From JACKLD01 sp049297695 (GTDB taxonomy: Bacteria > Pseudomonadota > Alphaproteobacteria > UBA2136 > UBA6156): a DNA stretch of 27,119 bases. The position numbers were made by a program, and so were the translations under genes. How positions within the stretch are numbered: position 1 is the first letter of the stretch; the number at the start of each line of letters is the position of its first letter. The DNA lies in the NCBI GenBank assembly GCA_049297695.1, contig JBAQUT010000035.1, positions 1 to 27,119 of the forward strand. The letters are read 5' to 3'. The notes beneath the pieces were generated by a model. The model searched no databases. It was not told the DNA's origin and saw only the letters and a list, made by a program, of their open reading frames with translations. This document shows positions 5,897 through 12,957 of the stretch, in pieces.

Positions 5897-7592
5897 GGGG
5901 CTTCCCTCTCATTAATAATTCCCAATCCAAGTCATAGGTTACTTTATCAATAGCCGCTTTCATTGGAACAAGAAAACTACCCCCATAACGAGAATGAACG
6001 TCACCATCCTCATGACCTATAATTGCTTTACTTACATCTAAACGTGTATCGTTATCTCTCAACTTGCCAGTAAGGCAATGGCGGTAACTATGGAAAGTCT
6101 GCCTTTTATCCCTTTCTAATTCTATCCCATCATCAATATAATGGGCATAAGTACGGGTAAATACTCCAGCATAAGTTTCCCTAGAACCAAGGGCAATATC
6201 AGGAAACAATCTTGTATCTTCACGTGCTGCAATCTTTGCTTTGTAATCTAACAAGCCTAATTCAATCAACTTTGGATGTATGGGTATCATTCGCTTACCC
6301 GCTGTGGTCTTAACTCTCTGGTCTTCAGCATCTTCATGAATGACGATTACCCACACCCCATTCACTTCTTTCACATCGTTCAAATGTAGCTGACACAACT
6401 CATTCATACGGGCACCCGTGAATAATGACATGATGGGCAACCAGTATAGGGAATCCCATATCACCACATTCCCAGCCGTACTCCGCCGCCCTTTGCTTTT
6501 ACACCCCACATACACAGGGGAGGAAAAAATGGTGCGTAATTGCTCTAGGGTATAAGGTAGGCGCTGTTCTCGTGCATGTACCATCTGCTTAACGCCAAGC
6601 CCTTTGAAGGGGTTTTCTCCCTTGTAGTAGGCACGCTCAGCCGCCCAAGCAAACATTTTGCTATACACCGCAAGTCTGTCGTTTATCGTTTTGGCACTTG
6701 CTTTATCCTCCAGAGGAATCTCCAGTCCCCTCATCTCTTCAATGGATTTACCCCGATACTTGATAGACTTCTTCCAGTTAGCAGGCAGACTTCGTAGGGC
6801 CTCTTCACATTTAACCGCTTCAACACGCGTGATGGTATCAATACGGGTATCTCCAAACACATCTATCCAAAACGCCAAGGCCGTATGGTGGGTTTGTTTC
6901 ATACTCAAGCCGTAGGCTGCTCCGTTCATCTGCTCATACTTGGCAAACAACTGACTCATATTCATGGTTGTTTGGGCAATGGCTGTGGAAGATACAGGCT
7001 TTAACCAGTTCGTAAAGACTTCTGGATTATGCGTATGCCGTGCATATTTGCTGATAAGCCCTGTTATCTCATCCCGTATCACTCCCATACCTTGAACTGC
7101 CAATTCTTTGTAGGCATTTGAGTCATGGTCAATATCAATCTTGTATCGCTCCAAAACAGCATCCGCCATAGCAAACAAAAAATCTCCCTCAGGGTAACCA
7201 TTGGGGTGAATAATGCGTTCCATCACTTGCTCAACTGTAGGGGCGTTAGGATGCTCCTCATGGGGAGAGCTTGGCATAACATCAAATCGGTTGGCTGTTC
7301 TTGTATTGGCTTTCCAAGCTTCATATCTTGGCAATATCACTTCATGAAAGTATTGCCGTGTTAGCTCTTTAATTTGGTCGAGGGTTAGGTCTGGACTCAT
7401 CTCCACTACTCTAAACAAATCCCTGACGGATGTAAGCAGGGTAGTAGCCCTTTCTTTTGCCTCATATACATGGCTTGTACGAAGAGATCGTTTAAGCTCA
7501 TGGGCTTGGAAGCGTTGCTGCAACCCCTTAGGGATAGCTATGCGGAAAGAATAAACCCCATTGCGCCTAATAAGATATGAAACCGAACCCAT
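5871..7592 (-). CDS. tyrosine recombinase (integrase) of the island
   Basis: A phage-type site-specific recombinase that would insert and excise the island at tRNA-Leu. Counting from the upstream ATG at 7634, the C-terminal catalytic set is complete: Arg409 (FTGARMNE), Lys in VKTTAGKR (442 or 447), His515 and Arg518 (HSYRH), His541 (IGHED) and the nucleophile Tyr550 (HSRYGG). The N-terminus (YLIRRNGVYSFRIAIPKGL) matches the small domain common to this integrase group (DUF6538-like). The ATG at 7590-7592 is preferred because GGAG lies nine bases upstream and the conserved domain begins there, giving 573 residues. The ATG at 7634 would add 14 residues overlapping the TGTACC repeats. The repeats inside the start region suggest autoregulation by binding. 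Confidence 0.9.
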   Translation of the reverse strand: MGSVSYLIRRNGVYSFRIAIPKGLQQRFQAHELKRSLRTSHVYEAKERATTLLTSVRDLFRVVEMSPDLTLDQIKELTRQYFHEVILPRYEAWKANTRTANRFDVMPSSPHEEHPNAPTVEQVMERIIHPNGYPEGDFLFAMADAVLERYKIDIDHDSNAYKELAVQGMGVIRDEITGLISKYARHTHNPEVFTNWLKPVSSTAIAQTTMNMSQLFAKYEQMNGAAYGLSMKQTHHTALAFWIDVFGDTRIDTITRVEAVKCEEALRSLPANWKKSIKYRGKSIEEMRGLEIPLEDKASAKTINDRLAVYSKMFAWAAERAYYKGENPFKGLGVKQMVHAREQRLPYTLEQLRTIFSSPVYVGCKSKGRRSTAGNVVIWDSLYWLPIMSLFTGARMNELCQLHLNDVKEVNGVWVIVIHEDAEDQRVKTTAGKRMIPIHPKLIELGLLDYKAKIAAREDTRLFPDIALGSRETYAGVFTRTYAHYIDDGIELERDKRQTFHSYRHCLTGKLRDNDTRLDVSKAIIGHEDGDVHSRYGGSFLVPMKAAIDKVTYDLDWELLMRGKPHAKLIREL

Positions 7593-7594
7593 GC

Positions 7595-7633
7595 TGTACC
7601 ACTCCACTGTACCGTTGAACGGTTCGTGGTACA
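7595..7633. repeat. TGTACC repeats and palindrome at the integrase start
   Basis: TGTACCA at 7595-7601, TGTACCG at 7608-7613 plus one base, and the inverted TGGTACA at 7627-7633 surround the near-perfect palindrome ACCGTT-G-AACGGT (7611-7623). TGAACGGTT (7616-7624) is shared with the left end (156-164). This fits recombinase binding sites that also control int expression. Function is inferred from position and recurrence. Confidence 0.5.
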
Positions 7634-7666
7634 TTTTGACTCTGAAAATGGCTGTCAGCTTATAAA

Positions 7667-7751
7667 TGGTGCCCAGAAGAGGACTCGAACCTCCATGGTA
7701 TTACCCGCCAGAACCTGAATCTGGTGCGTCTACCAATTTCGCCATCTGGGC
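7667..7751 (-). tRNA. tRNA-Leu (anticodon CAG), CCA encoded
   Basis: On the minus strand the acceptor stem GCCCAGA pairs with TCTGGGC, followed by discriminator A and an encoded CCA (7667-7669). The D-arm has AAATTGGTAGACGC, and the anticodon arm CCAGA-TTCAGGT-TCTGG carries CAG, which reads CUG. The variable region is the longer class II type expected for leucine, and the T-arm is GGAGG-TTCGAGT-CCTCT. The gene is intact, so the island integrated without destroying it. The integrase gene begins about 75 bases past its 3' end. Confidence 0.95.
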
Positions 7752-7785
7752 ACTACGGCTGAAATAGGGGAAATCTGGGGGCCTG

Positions 7786-8379
7786 TCAACGCCCTTGGCG
7801 GGAGACAACTCTCTGCCGCCAGTACAGGTAAAACGCTACGCCCCAATCTGTGGTCATCAGGTAAATGGGGTAAAGCAGGCTGGGGAGTGTAGGGTCAGAT
7901 ACGGCTAAAAGCGCAAACAAGTAACGTAATCCCGACCATAAATACGAGACGACAGGCTCACTAAAGGGGTCATTCCACGATTTACGAAGGGTTGGGAAAT
8001 AACATAGAAAATCCAAACCCACGACCAACAAAACTGCCAGAAATGGGCTAGTGGTAATCTGCCAAATAGGGATAATGGCCAACGCCGTTAAAAAAGCTAT
8101 CCAGTCAGATCGTGTAATATGCTTCTCACCTTTCCAAAAGGAAAGGAAGGCGATAAACGTGCACGAGAAGGCCACAAAAGCCAGCGCCCATGTGGAAGGC
8201 CCTCCATTCAACTAGTATTGCGCCACCGTACCAATCCCTGTGATGATACCTAAGTTCAGCCACGTAAAAATATGAGGCTTGGTTTGGCCAAAAAAAATAG
8301 ACCAAATGTATGTTCCATAACGAATAGCCCCCACTACAATGGAGAGGGCCGAAAAGAGTACGGGCAGAGAAACTTCCAA
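7786..8379 (-). pseudogene. multi-pass membrane protein split by one in-frame TAG
   Basis: From TTG 8377-8379, 55 codons (MEVSLPVLFSALSIVVGAIR..., including GQTKPHIFTWLNLGIITGIG) run into TAG at 8212-8214. The same frame then continues directly for 141 codons from TTG 8209-8211. Together they make a protein of about 196 residues with six or so hydrophobic segments, and TRPH/SW-like and LPTLRKSWxDP..E motifs known to me from a family of uncharacterised small membrane proteins. The family-like pattern continues on both sides of the stop, so this is one gene with a nonsense mutation or a base error. It follows coxC by 10 bases and may belong to that operon. The 141-residue downstream part alone spans 7786-8211. 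Confidence 0.6.
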
Positions 8380-8389
8380 GCTCCGCTAC

Positions 8390-9169
8390 CTACAGCACGT
8401 ACACGAAGAGGAACAGCCCAATCCACACCACATCCACAAAGTGCCAATACCACGCCGTGGCTTCAAAGTAAAAGTGATGCTGGGGGCTAAAATCACCCTT
8501 CATCAGGCGGCGGGTTAGCAGCATCAGCATGATGCTGCCCACCAGCACGTGAAAGCCGTGGAAGCCCGTCAACATGTAAAACGTGCTGCCGTACACCCCG
8601 CTGGAAATCGTGTAACTGGCGTGGTGATATTCAAACATCTGACACGCCAAAAAGATAACCCCCAGCTGCCACGTGAGTGTTGTGGCCATAATGGCGGTGT
8701 CGCGGCGACCGTTCAGCAACGCATGGTGCGCCCACGTAATGGTGGCTCCGCTGGTCAGCAGCAACAAGGTGTTAATGGCCGGCAAATCAATCGTCAACGC
8801 CTCAATGTTGGCAGGCGGCCACACGGGGTTGTACCCGCGTAGGTAAAAATACGCGGCAAAAAAGGCGGCGAAAAACATAATCTCGCTTACAATGAAAAAA
8901 ATCATCCCGTACCGGTTGCCCAAATCCACCACTTCGGCCGGGTTTTTATAGCCCCGCGCGCGGGCCTCGGCAATCAGGCTGGCCCACCACTGGCTGGCAC
9001 TGGTCACCACCAAAAGTATTCCGGCGGCAAAGGTGGCTTGGCCCACCAGCACGGGCAGCATGTGCCACATCAGCAGCATACCCACGGCCATCAGGCCCAT
9101 GCCAAGACAGCTCAACGGCGGCCAAATGCTGGGGTTGGGAATAAAAAAATCGTGGTCGTGGTGGGCCAT
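8390..9169 (-). CDS. coxC: cytochrome c oxidase subunit III
   Basis: A 259-residue integral membrane subunit of the aa3-type oxidase. Typical subunit III features are seen: RYGMIFFIVSEIMFFAAFFAAYFY, the PPANI loop, LLLTSGATITWAHHAL, and the last helices with TGFHGFHVLVG and FEATAWYWHFVDVVWIGLF. It lacks cofactors and stabilises proton uptake and turnover of the core. A strong ribosome binding site, AGGAG, precedes the ATG. An AT-rich EamA-type gene separates it from the rest of the cox operon. Confidence 0.96.
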   Translation of the reverse strand: MAHHDHDFFIPNPSIWPPLSCLGMGLMAVGMLLMWHMLPVLVGQATFAAGILLVVTSASQWWASLIAEARARGYKNPAEVVDLGNRYGMIFFIVSEIMFFAAFFAAYFYLRGYNPVWPPANIEALTIDLPAINTLLLLTSGATITWAHHALLNGRRDTAIMATTLTWQLGVIFLACQMFEYHHASYTISSGVYGSTFYMLTGFHGFHVLVGSIMLMLLTRRLMKGDFSPQHHFYFEATAWYWHFVDVVWIGLFLFVYVL

Positions 9170-9179
9170 AGTAGTTCTC

Positions 9180-9608
9180 CTAGAGGTTTATTGGTTTTAG
9201 GGCAATTGTTAAACCGATAGCAATAAAAACAAGTCCAATGAAGTGGCGCATATAAAAAGGCTCACTCAAAAGATAGTAAGCAATAAAAGCTCCAAAAACA
9301 GGTAAACAAATGCTCAACAGTTGATATTCAACAGGAGATATCGTTTTAAGTACATAAAGTACGGTTGAAAAGGCTACAAAATTTAAAAGGCCAAAACCCA
9401 CAAGCCAAACCCACATATCTTGGGAGATAGATTTATAATTAAAGTCTTTATCAACCCATATACTGGCAAGTGCAGCACACACAAATAAAACGGCCATCGT
9501 AATCGCAATAATAGTGAATGGAGGTATGTTAGCCATAACCATTTTTTTATTTATAACTTGCATAAGAGCGTACATAAATACTGCTGCAAATGCCAACATA
9601 TATCCCAT
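9180..9608 (-). CDS. single EamA-domain (DMT superfamily) membrane protein
   Basis: A 142-residue protein with four to five hydrophobic helices and the layout of half a drug/metabolite transporter (EamA domain). Examples are MLAFAAVFMYALMQVINKK at the start, SPVEYQLLSICLPVFGAFIAYYLLSEP, and FIGLVFIAIGLTIAL at the end. Such halves work as dimers or pairs; the substrate is unknown. The gene is clearly AT-richer than the surrounding cox genes, yet its ATG overlaps the stop of the upstream 90-codon gene (TAATG). It looks like an acquired gene placed into the cox operon. Confidence 0.75.
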   Translation of the reverse strand: MGYMLAFAAVFMYALMQVINKKMVMANIPPFTIIAITMAVLFVCAALASIWVDKDFNYKSISQDMWVWLVGFGLLNFVAFSTVLYVLKTISPVEYQLLSICLPVFGAFIAYYLLSEPFYMRHFIGLVFIAIGLTIALKPINL

Positions 9609-9880
9609 TACTCGTGCTTTCCTTCAGGCGCTTCCGGCCCGCCAAACATAGGCAGTTTGGTGCCTTGATATTCATACTCAATACGGCTGCCAAACGCTTT
9701 CACAAACGGCTCGGCCTTGGTGTGGCTCCACCCGCCTAGGTAGTAAATAAACACGAAAAAGAACAACACCGCCCCACCCACCGCCAGCGCCAAGGCGGTC
9801 ATGAACAGGCTGAACGTGCTGCGGTACTCTTCCAGTAGTTTTTCCTTATCATAATGTAGTTTATCACTGGGTTTCGCCAT
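9608..9880 (-). CDS. small single-helix protein in the cox operon
   Basis: A 90-residue protein with a charged N-terminus (MAKPSDKLHYDKEKLLEEYR), one transmembrane segment at about 24-48 (LFMTALALAVGGAVLFFFVF) and a soluble tail ending in GPEAPEGKHE. It overlaps the upstream 60-residue gene by 17 bases and its stop overlaps the EamA start, so it is part of the operon. It may be an accessory subunit or assembly partner of the oxidase; I do not recognise the family. Confidence 0.7.
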   Translation of the reverse strand: MAKPSDKLHYDKEKLLEEYRSTFSLFMTALALAVGGAVLFFFVFIYYLGGWSHTKAEPFVKAFGSRIEYEYQGTKLPMFGGPEAPEGKHE

Positions 9881-10046
9881 GGGGCATCTCCTGTTGAAGT
9901 GTGATCGGTATCATGGTGGATTGCACGAGGTGCGGGTTGTGCGTGCGCACGTAATAAATGCTGAAGGGCACCGCCACCACAACACCCAGCAACACGGCCA
10001 AGGTTATCAGGTTGCGGCGGCGGGTGGCGGGGGTAATCAGGCTCAT
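9864..10046 (-). CDS. small single-helix protein in the cox operon (CtaG-N-like position)
   Basis: A 60-residue protein from ATG 10044-10046: a basic N-terminus (MSLITPATRRR), one helix (NLITLAVLLGVVVAVPFSIYYV) and a short tail. The start overlaps the stop of the 35-residue gene as ATGA. In many cox operons, the copper-delivery protein CtaG, which begins with a similar basic segment and single helix, sits near this position. Here the copper-binding soluble domain is absent, so CtaG function is not supported. A GTG at 10056-10058 would add four residues. Confidence 0.65.
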   Translation of the reverse strand: MSLITPATRRRNLITLAVLLGVVVAVPFSIYYVRTHNPHLVQSTMIPITLQQEMPHGETQ

Positions 10047-10150
10047 ACCAGCACCCACACCATAAACACCAACATGGCCACCAGCGGAATAACCACAAAA
10101 CCAGCCACTTGGCTAAAAGCTAAACGTTGGTCGGGCGTCAGCTTGCGCAT
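10043..10150 (-). CDS. 35-residue membrane mini-protein downstream of coxA
   Basis: A short open frame starting at ATG 10148-10150, which overlaps the coxA stop by one base (TGATG). It encodes MRKLTPDQRLAFSQVAG followed by one hydrophobic helix, and it ends in an ATGA overlap with the next gene. The perfect junctions at both ends and the single-helix design argue that it is translated, perhaps as a small oxidase subunit comparable to subunit IV-type peptides. Too short for family assignment. Confidence 0.55.
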   Translation of the reverse strand: MRKLTPDQRLAFSQVAGFVVIPLVAMLVFMVWVLV

Positions 10151-11736
10151 CAATGGGCTCCTTTGCCGGCTTTAATAACGGGCAGTTTTTCAAAGTTATG
10201 CTCGTGCGGAGGCGTCGTGGTGTGCGTCCACTCCAAGCTGGTGCCGCCCCAAGGGTTATCTTTGGCCTTGGCGCCATTACGCAGGCTCGTGATGATATTC
10301 CACACCATCAGCAACTGCGCCATGCCGAAGATGAAACTCCCCACGCTGCACAACAGGTTGATGTCGGCATAGATGGGGTTGTAGTCGGCAATGCGGCGCG
10401 GCATGCCCATCATGCCCAAAAAGTGCATGGGGAAAAACGTGCAGTTCATCCCGATAAACGTCAGCCAAAAATGCCAATTCCCAATCCGTTCACTCAGCAT
10501 CCGTCCGGTGATTTTAGGGAACCAATAATACGCCCCGCTCATGATGGTGAACAACGCCCCCGCCGCCATGGTGTAGTGGAAGTGCGCTACCACGTAGTAC
10601 GTGTCGTGCATCATGTAATCCACGGGCGCGGAAGCCAAAATAACACCGCTCAACCCCCCGCAGGTGAACAGGAATATAAACCCGAACGCAAACTTCATGG
10701 CCGTGTTAAACGTAATGCTGCCGCCCCATGCCGTGGCCAACCAGTTGAAGATTTTGATCCCCGTGGGCACCGCAATCAGCATGGTCAAACTCATGAAAAT
10801 AAATTGGGCGGTAATATCCATCCCCACCGTGTACATGTGGTGGGCCCACACCACTTGGCCCAGCAACGCAATGGCAATCAGCGCCCACACCATGCTGGTG
10901 TAGCCAAACAACGGCTTGCGGCTCATGGTGGCCAAAACTTCACTGATGATCCCAAACCCGGGCAGAATCATGATGTAAACGGCTGGGTGGCTGTAAAACC
11001 AAAAAATGTGCTGGAACAACACAGGGTCGCCACCACCGGCGGGGTTAAAAAAGCTGGTACCAAAGTTGCGGTCGGTCAGCAGCATGGTAATGGCTCCTGC
11101 CAACACTGGCGTTGCCACCAGCTGCAACCAGGCGGTAATCAGCACGCTCCACACAAACAACGGCATTTTAAACAACGTCATACCGGGGCAGCGCATGTTC
11201 AAAATGGTGGTGATAAAGTTCACCGCTCCCAAAATGGAACTGGCCCCCGCCAAGTGCACGGTCAAAATCCACATATCAATCCCCGCCCCGGGCGAGTACA
11301 AGGCGTTACTCAGCGGCGGGTACGCCGTCCACCCCGCCGCAATGGCCCCACCGGGCACCCACAGGCTGCTGGCGGCCATCACCAAGGCTACGGGCAACAG
11401 CCAAAAACTCCAGTTGTTCAGGCGGGGGAAGGCCATGTCCGGCGCCCCAATCATAATGGGCGCAAAATAGTTGGCAAATCCTGTAAACGCGGGGATGATC
11501 ACAAAAAAGATCATCACGCTCGCGTGCATGGCGGTCATCTGGTTGAAAAACGCACCGTCCACAAACTGGTAACCGGGCTGGGCCAGCTCCGCCCGCATCA
11601 CCCACGCCATGGCGCCGCCAATAAATAGGCTCACCAACGCCAACACCAAGTACATCACGCCGATGTCTTTGTGGTTAATGGTCGTCAAATAGTAGCTTAG
11701 GCCTTTGCGGGGGGCAGTGTGGGCGGTGGTAGCCAT
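10150..11736 (-). CDS. coxA: cytochrome c oxidase subunit I, type A2
   Basis: A 528-residue heme-copper oxidase catalytic subunit that reduces O2 to water and pumps protons. Ligands are visible: His71 (MTAMHASVM) and His387 for low-spin heme a, His385 (VAHFHYTM) for heme a3, and His250, His299 and His300 for CuB. Tyr254 in HPAVY is the probable His-Tyr cross-link residue. Lys328 in VPTGIKIF marks the K channel. The sequence WFYSHPAVY replaces the GHPEV glutamate motif, placing the enzyme among type A2 oxidases with a Tyr-Ser pair at that point. The ribosome binding site AAAGGGA precedes the ATG. coxB ends 28 bases upstream. Confidence 0.97.
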   Translation of the reverse strand: MATTAHTAPRKGLSYYLTTINHKDIGVMYLVLALVSLFIGGAMAWVMRAELAQPGYQFVDGAFFNQMTAMHASVMIFFVIIPAFTGFANYFAPIMIGAPDMAFPRLNNWSFWLLPVALVMAASSLWVPGGAIAAGWTAYPPLSNALYSPGAGIDMWILTVHLAGASSILGAVNFITTILNMRCPGMTLFKMPLFVWSVLITAWLQLVATPVLAGAITMLLTDRNFGTSFFNPAGGGDPVLFQHIFWFYSHPAVYIMILPGFGIISEVLATMSRKPLFGYTSMVWALIAIALLGQVVWAHHMYTVGMDITAQFIFMSLTMLIAVPTGIKIFNWLATAWGGSITFNTAMKFAFGFIFLFTCGGLSGVILASAPVDYMMHDTYYVVAHFHYTMAAGALFTIMSGAYYWFPKITGRMLSERIGNWHFWLTFIGMNCTFFPMHFLGMMGMPRRIADYNPIYADINLLCSVGSFIFGMAQLLMVWNIITSLRNGAKAKDNPWGGTSLEWTHTTTPPHEHNFEKLPVIKAGKGAH

Positions 11737-11764
11737 GGGGTTATCCCTTTCTTCTCAAAACTGT

Positions 11765-12634
11765 TTACAGCGCGGGCGCCATGGTGGAAACAGGTGTCAC
11801 AGGCACGGTGCCGCTCACAACCTCGGTGGATGAAACCTCGGCAGGGGCAACAATCCCCGCCACCGCCTTGCGTTCCGCCATATAGGCTTCAAACGCGGCG
11901 GGGCTTACCGCCCGTACGCGGAAAAACATCTCGCCATGCGCACTGCCGCACAGTTCGGCACATTGGCCCAAAAAGCTACCTTCTTCATCGGCTTGGAACC
12001 ACACATAGTTAATCCGCCCTGGCATGGCGTCAATTTTCACTCCCAGCTTGGGCACAAAAAAGGCGTGGATCACGTCTTGGCTGGTAATATGGGCCACCAC
12101 AGGCTTGCCCACAGGTATCACCAGTTCCTTCGTGCTGCGCTCCACTCCAGCGGCGCTAATCTCGGCATCAGGGCCGGCGGCTTCAGGGGCTGCCACGTGG
12201 GTATCCGCCGTGCTCACGTCGGGGTAAAAAAAGTCCCACCCAAACTGGTAGGCCACCACTTCCACGTTCAAGGCGTTTTCGGGCATGGTGCGCACCGCCA
12301 GCAACCCCACATAACTTATATAGGCAATGTACACGCAAATAATGGCGGGTATACCCGTCCACAGCAACTCCACCACCGTGCTGTGGCTAAACGTGGCGGG
12401 GGCATGGCCGCGGCTGGCGCGGTAGCGGTAAATAATCCACCCCATCCCCACACTCACGCCCACGCCAATCACGGCAATGATGATAAAAATAATGTTGTAC
12501 AGGTCACCCACCATGTCGGCCACAGGCCCCGCAGGAGTGGGGAAGCCCCCCCAGTGCATCACCTCGCCCGCAACGGCAGGCACAGCCCACAGGGTTGAAA
12601 CAACGGTTAAAACAGCGGCATACAGGGCAAACAT
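11765..12634 (-). CDS. coxB: cytochrome c oxidase subunit II
   Basis: A 289-residue subunit that receives electrons from cytochrome c through the binuclear CuA centre. A signal-like N-terminus is followed by two transmembrane helices (about 42-70 and 86-114) and a periplasmic cupredoxin domain. CuA ligands are His190 (VIHAFFVP), Cys225, Glu227, Cys229, His233 and Met236 in QCAELCGSAHGEM. An insertion of about 30 residues lies after FGWDFFYPD (about 139-167). There is no CxxCH, so no fused cytochrome c (not a caa3 enzyme). An AT/VP-rich tail ends the protein. It is the first gene of the operon, after an AGAAGG ribosome binding site and a hairpin-rich leader. Confidence 0.96.
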   Translation of the reverse strand: MFALYAAVLTVVSTLWAVPAVAGEVMHWGGFPTPAGPVADMVGDLYNIIFIIIAVIGVGVSVGMGWIIYRYRASRGHAPATFSHSTVVELLWTGIPAIICVYIAYISYVGLLAVRTMPENALNVEVVAYQFGWDFFYPDVSTADTHVAAPEAAGPDAEISAAGVERSTKELVIPVGKPVVAHITSQDVIHAFFVPKLGVKIDAMPGRINYVWFQADEEGSFLGQCAELCGSAHGEMFFRVRAVSPAAFEAYMAERKAVAGIVAPAEVSSTEVVSGTVPVTPVSTMAPAL

Positions 12635-12957
12635 CGGGGTACAAACCTTCTTGTGATGAAGGTCAACTTAGCCGAAACTTACGAACCCGACAAGCAGGGG
12701 TGCTTAAAATGACGCAAGCCCCCGGGGAGAGGGCTTGCGGGCTGGCGTGCCAGAAAGCTTGAGAGAGCCACAAGAGAGCCCTAGCTTTCTGGTCTTCGCA
12801 ACCCCTTGATCCTGAGAACAGCCATTCAGGAGGGGATTCAATGGAAACATAAAGGTAAATAACGTAATTTCCGTATACTTTGGTTCTTCTTCACTTGTCA
12901 ACCCCTCCTTCTTCAGCTACAAGCGGCCACAATCACGCTATTCATCAAGGAGCCACC
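12635..12957. promoter_or_regulatory. divergent coxB/typA spacer with three hairpins
   Basis: The region must hold promoters for coxB (leftward) and typA (rightward). Three stems follow each other: CGCAAGCCC/GGGCTTGCG (12713-12721, 12731-12739), CCAGAAAGCT/AGCTTTCTGG (12750-12759, 12783-12792) and an imperfect AACCCCTTGATCCTGA/TCAGGAGGGGATT (about 12801-12838). On the minus strand the first stem is followed by TCATTTT, so it could act as an attenuator in the coxB leader, or the whole may be a repeat element. A TATACT at 12874-12879 could be a typA -10 box, without a clear -35 box. Confidence 0.45.

Noticed and set aside
3013..8379. An alternative genetic code explaining the in-frame TGA and TAG
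   Set aside because: TGA ends many clear genes here (for example coxA, the thiolase, the integrase and the PIN fusion, several in ATGA or TGATG overlaps), and TAG ends coxC. Both are working stops.
10153..11628. A 491-codon open frame on the plus strand opposite coxA
   Set aside because: It is antisense to a certain gene, its composition is His/Arg/Pro/Gly-rich without domains, and it arises from the GC-biased codons of coxA.
11765..12634. A caa3-type oxidase with cytochrome c fused to subunit II
   Set aside because: No CxxCH heme-binding motif occurs after the CuA site.
12704..12901. A 65-codon minus-strand open frame in the coxB/typA spacer
   Set aside because: It covers the hairpins, has no ribosome binding site or recognisable motif, and is better explained by structured DNA.
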